DNA from: Bacillota bacterium
Lineage (GTDB): Bacteria; Bacillota_I; Bacilli_A; RFN20; CAG-826
Reading direction: 5' to 3'
Length of the DNA: 54,988 nt
Assembly (NCBI GenBank): GCA_030834445.1
Contig: JAURFC010000002.1
Location: 72,504-127,491, forward strand
A model generated the notes under the pieces. The model was not told the origin of the DNA. It did not search any database and saw nothing but the letters and a program-made list of their open reading frames with translations. The translations under genes were made by a program, and so were the position numbers. How positions within the stretch are numbered: the stretch's first letter is position 1; each line of letters begins with the position of its first letter. Positions 52,196 through 54,988 of this stretch are shown piece after piece.

Positions 52196-53701
52196 ATGAA
52201 GAAAACCAAAGTTGTCATCGTTGGGGCCGGTTTAGGCGGAATGTCTGCTGCCATATCTTTAGCCGCGCACCCCCAATTTGAAATTATTCTCTTAGAGAAA
52301 AATAACCATTTAGGAGGGAAACTAAATTTAAAAGAAACCCAAGGCTTTTCTTTTGATTTAGGTCCCTCCATTTTAACGATGCCGCATTTGTTTGAACGTC
52401 TTTTCCTGATGCACGGCAAAGCGATGCACGATTATATCCCCATCGAACCCGTTCGTCCGCATTGGCGAAATTTCTTTGAAGATGGCACGGTCATTGATTT
52501 AACCCATAAGATCGACCACATGCTCGTCAACCAATCCTTATCCCCGATGGATGTGGAGGATTTAAAACGTTTTTACGCGTATACTGAGCAAATTTATGAA
52601 CTAGCAAGTTTTGTTGTCTTTGACAACCAACTCGAAAATACCGCCGCGGTGATCAAGAAAAAACCTTCGTTAAAACTGTTTTTGAAAATGGATTATTTTT
52701 CCACGATGGATCAAGGAGTACGTCGTTATATTAAAAACCCTTATATGATTGATATATTAAACTACTTTATCAAATACGTAGGCTCTTCCCCCTATGATGC
52801 ACCGGCTTTAATGAACTTACTTCCTTATATTCAATGGAAGTTTGACTTATGGTACGTCAAAGATGGGATGTTTAATATTTCTAGAGGTTTGAAAAAACTC
52901 ATCGATACATTGCCACAAATTCAAATTAAATACCAAGCCGAGGTTCTCAACGTCACCAAACACGGTAACCATTTATCCCATGTACATCTTAAAGATGGCA
53001 CGACACTAGAAGCAGATATCGTCATTTCCAACATGGAAGCCATCCCTTTTTACGAAAAAATAACGAAAGAATCCCCGCGATTCATCCAAAAATACAATCA
53101 AAAATTTCATCCAGCCTGTTCCGGTTTCGCCTTGCACTTAGGAACGGATAAAGTTTATCCACAACTTGCCCACCATAATTTCTTTTATTCGAAGGATTCC
53201 AAAACCAATTTTAAAAATATCTTCCATCGGCATCGCCTGAATGAAGATCCGACGATTTATCTTGTCGCACCGATGCGAACCGATCCTTCACAAGGTCCCA
53301 AAGGTGGGGATATTATCAAAATCCTTCCTCATATCCCTGTGATTGATCCTAAAAAACCTTTTACCCAAGAAGAATATGCGACCTATCGTGATCACGTGCT
53401 CACCAAATTAGAACGGATGGGATTAACCGATCTACGAAAACACATTGTCGTCGAAGAGTTATGGGTCCCCGAAACGATTCAAGATATGTATAACTCGAAC
53501 ATGGGTTCGATTTATGGAGTGGTTTCTGATCGTCGCCGTAACATGGGCTTTAAAATCCCTAAGAAATCCGTTCTTTACGATAATCTTTACTTTGTCGGTG
53601 GCTCGGTGAATCCCGGCGGAGGCATGCCGATGGTCGTCTTAAGTGGTCAACAAGTCGTGGAACAAATTTTACAAAATGATGCGTTAAAGGTGGCTGAGTA
53701 G
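52196..53701 (+). CDS. crtP: 4,4'-diaponeurosporene oxidase-like (CrtP/CrtNb) carotenoid enzyme
   Basis: A 501-residue FAD-dependent carotenoid enzyme. The dinucleotide motif VVIVGAGLGGMSAA is at residues 5-18. FSFDLGPSILTMPHLFE, FIKYVGSSPYDAPALM, YPQLAHHNFF and LYFVGGSVNPGGGMPMV match remembered S. aureus CrtP better than the CrtN desaturase, so I call it the oxidase acting on the terminal methyl group. A CrtN-type desaturase is the alternative. The start at 52196 begins the FAD motif. CrtO and CrtQ homologues follow on the opposite strand. Confidence 0.83.
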   Translation: MKKTKVVIVGAGLGGMSAAISLAAHPQFEIILLEKNNHLGGKLNLKETQGFSFDLGPSILTMPHLFERLFLMHGKAMHDYIPIEPVRPHWRNFFEDGTVIDLTHKIDHMLVNQSLSPMDVEDLKRFYAYTEQIYELASFVVFDNQLENTAAVIKKKPSLKLFLKMDYFSTMDQGVRRYIKNPYMIDILNYFIKYVGSSPYDAPALMNLLPYIQWKFDLWYVKDGMFNISRGLKKLIDTLPQIQIKYQAEVLNVTKHGNHLSHVHLKDGTTLEADIVISNMEAIPFYEKITKESPRFIQKYNQKFHPACSGFALHLGTDKVYPQLAHHNFFYSKDSKTNFKNIFHRHRLNEDPTIYLVAPMRTDPSQGPKGGDIIKILPHIPVIDPKKPFTQEEYATYRDHVLTKLERMGLTDLRKHIVVEELWVPETIQDMYNSNMGSIYGVVSDRRRNMGFKIPKKSVLYDNLYFVGGSVNPGGGMPMVVLSGQQVVEQILQNDALKVAE

Positions 53702-54172
53702 CCGGATAAATCGCAAACGGTTATACCGTTGTAACCAAATAAGCGGTAGATTAAATGCCAACGCATACATCACCATGATAAGCGCGACCCACCAGACATT
53801 AAAAATAAAGAAAACGAGACACGGAAAAATTTGGAGAACATGGGTAAATTCTGCTCGTCGTGTTTCAAGAATGAATGTTTCAATATAATGTCTTTGTGTA
53901 CTCGATAACGATTTCTTTTTGAAACCTTCGTTAAAGATCGTGGCCCCATCCGGAATCCATTTTTTCCATGACCGAATGCGAAGGCGTTGTGTAAAAAACG
54001 TGCCGTCTTGTTCGTACACTTTTAAGCGATACATTCCTTTATCGTGCATAAAATGGCGGTCATTCATATGTAAGGTAATCTTGGAAATTCCGAGATGAAA
54101 AATCGGCCACAGAATGACATTCAAAATCAGCACCCAAATATCCGGTATTTCAAGCAGAGGAAATATCGTCAT
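53684..54172 (-). CDS. crtO: glycosyl-4,4'-diaponeurosporenoate acyltransferase
   Basis: A 162-residue membrane acyltransferase like staphylococcal CrtO, which esterifies the glucosylated carotenoid with a fatty acid to finish staphyloxanthin. Family landmarks are SWKKWIPDGATIFNEGFKKK, FILETRRAEFTHVLQI, and MYALAFNLPLIWLQRYNRLR at the C-terminus. Hydrophobic segments lie at about 12-28 and 112-140. It overlaps crtQ by 4 bases and the convergent crtP by 18. Confidence 0.88.
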   Translation of the reverse strand: MTIFPLLEIPDIWVLILNVILWPIFHLGISKITLHMNDRHFMHDKGMYRLKVYEQDGTFFTQRLRIRSWKKWIPDGATIFNEGFKKKSLSSTQRHYIETFILETRRAEFTHVLQIFPCLVFFIFNVWWVALIMVMYALAFNLPLIWLQRYNRLRFIRLLSHL

Positions 54173-54988
54173 AATTCAATTTTTCTTCCTTTCCAAATGA
54201 CACCTTTTTTTGACTTCTTCAACAAACTGGAACGGACAAAAATAAAGACAAAAAACACAAGATAAAGCGGATAAAGCACGAATGTAAGGATCGAAAAAGA
54301 TCCCACTTTTCGGGCCATCATCATGGTGATTAGTCCCCCTACACCATAACCAATTCCATACACGTTATCTTGCCACATAAAGGGAGCAACGCCACTTAAA
54401 ACGAAGATAAATAGACCGGTAATCCATACGCATACGAGCATGAGCATCCATCCCGGCATCAGACTCGCACCGGACGCAAAATTTTTACTCCATCCTTCGA
54501 TCAAGTCACGCCATCCGTTCTCATACATTCGAAACGAAATCATCGACTTTCCACCCACTGCTCTAATGGCTTTCCCCGTTTTTTCTTGCAACGCTCTCCC
54601 CATAGCAATGTCTTCAAGAATGGCGTTTTTAGCAGCAGCATGACCCTCACTTTTCCAGTAATCCTCTGCGGCGATGACTTGACAAGGACCAAAATAGGAT
54701 TGCGAGATAATGTGTTTTTGTAAGGGGGTAAACAAACCTGTTGTCATTATCACGATGAGGTTGAAAAACAGCGAAAATTGTTCGTGAAATCTTCGAACAC
54801 GGTGATAAGGTTGTACCGATAGAGGCGTGTTATTTTCGAAATACAAGGATATTAATCGCGCGAGTCCGCCTTTTTCGAATGATGTATCTGCATCCAAAAA
54901 GAGAAAATGGTCTCCTTGAGCCTGTTGAGCTCCTTGATAGCATGCCCATGGTTTTCCTAACCAACCGTGAGGAAGCGGGGCTGCAGAA
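54169..54988 (-). CDS. crtQ: 4,4'-diaponeurosporenoate glycosyltransferase-like GT2 (5' end outside window)
   Basis: A family 2 glycosyltransferase reading through the right edge, so its N-terminus is missing. The visible frame starts with APLPHGWLGKPWACYQGAQ, then HFLFLDADTSFEKGG with the DxD-type metal site, VIAAEDYWKSEGHAA and the acceptor motif AILEDIAMGRALQEKTG (ED in place). Three C-terminal hydrophobic helices follow. The pattern and the coupled CrtO gene indicate CrtQ, which glucosylates the carotenoid acid. A TTG at 54897 is internal, not a start. Confidence 0.86.
   Translation of the reverse strand, partial: SAAPLPHGWLGKPWACYQGAQQAQGDHFLFLDADTSFEKGGLARLISLYFENNTPLSVQPYHRVRRFHEQFSLFFNLIVIMTTGLFTPLQKHIISQSYFGPCQVIAAEDYWKSEGHAAAKNAILEDIAMGRALQEKTGKAIRAVGGKSMISFRMYENGWRDLIEGWSKNFASGASLMPGWMLMLVCVWITGLFIFVLSGVAPFMWQDNVYGIGYGVGGLITMMMARKVGSFSILTFVLYPLYLVFFVFIFVRSSLLKKSKKGVIWKGRKIEL

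Noticed and set aside
1-54988. Mycoplasma-type code with TGA as tryptophan
   Set aside because: TGA ends several genes at the expected family length and tryptophans in conserved motifs are read from TGG.

Overview
The window is a gene-dense stretch (64 protein genes, almost no spacer DNA) of a moderately AT-rich chromosome from the Bacillota/Mycoplasmatota side of the tree. An Acholeplasma- or Izemoplasma-like lineage is my best guess. Supporting points are eight lipoprotein signal peptides with LxAC-type lipoboxes, GGAGG-type ribosome binding sites, the Gram-positive mevalonate gene order, a staphyloxanthin-type carotenoid locus, a PgpA/YutG-like protein and a nucleoside transporter of the NupNOPQ type. 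The standard genetic code is used: TGA ends several genes (for example at 5251, 17945 and 24350), so this is not a Mycoplasma/Spiroplasma-code organism. I see no tRNA, rRNA, CRISPR array, insertion sequence or phage gene, and no gap above 300 bases.

Layout. 1-4577: a partial PAP2 phosphatase, an MFS exporter, a GNAT acetyltransferase, a ring-cleaving-dioxygenase-like VOC protein and a hotdog thioesterase. 4634-5897: two tandem FMN_bind-like lipoproteins and a 44-residue proline-rich basic peptide. 5956-7205: uridine kinase and deoxynucleoside kinase. 7268-13931 (minus strand): a complete phosphate regulon, phoB-phoR-pstS-pstC-pstA-pstB-phoU. 14160-18910: a BMP-family nucleoside-binding lipoprotein with its ABC importer. 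18907-26499: CAT-like acetyltransferase, ArsC-like protein, 2-hydroxyacid dehydrogenase, amylase lipoprotein, MarR-FabV-DUF998, thiamine pyrophosphokinase and a pyruvyltransferase-like protein. 26537-32090: TsaC, then a PhnD-C-E-E importer with a P-loop kinase and an acidic protein. 32062-36696 (minus): mvaK1-mvaD-mvaK2-fni-ispA. 36791-42456: lipoprotein, MATE, PgpA, M6-like protease, ICMT-like methyltransferase and Tag. 42446-45136: XRE regulator pair and the hpt, apt and upp salvage genes. 45242-52129: MFS, Hsp33, PsuG, ABC-2 exporter, glutathione peroxidase and MutY. 52196-54988: crtP, crtO and partial crtQ.

How the genes work together. The mevalonate operon and IspA supply IPP and farnesyl diphosphate. 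CrtP, CrtQ and CrtO at the right end would oxidise, glucosylate and acylate a C30 carotenoid; the synthase and first desaturase (CrtM, CrtN) are not in the window. Salvage genes (Udk, dNK, Hpt, Apt, Upp, PsuG and the Nup importer) point to strong dependence on imported nucleosides and bases. TTAACA-like repeats precede phoB, pstS and phnD, which suggests that one Pho regulon includes the phn importer.

Main surprises. (1) PstS is circularly permuted: the canonical C-terminal half precedes the canonical N-terminal half behind one signal peptide. (2) PstA carries a roughly 125-residue extracytoplasmic insertion that looks PDZ-like. (3) About a dozen transcription-unit-first genes have a good -10 box only 6-9 bases before the start codon and no Shine-Dalgarno site, so they look leaderless, whereas most operon-internal genes have good Shine-Dalgarno sites. 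(4) All ten convergent gene pairs overlap tail to tail. (5) The three clear intrinsic terminator hairpins all sit directly behind binding-protein genes. All calls come from reading the sequence; no database search or folding program was run.
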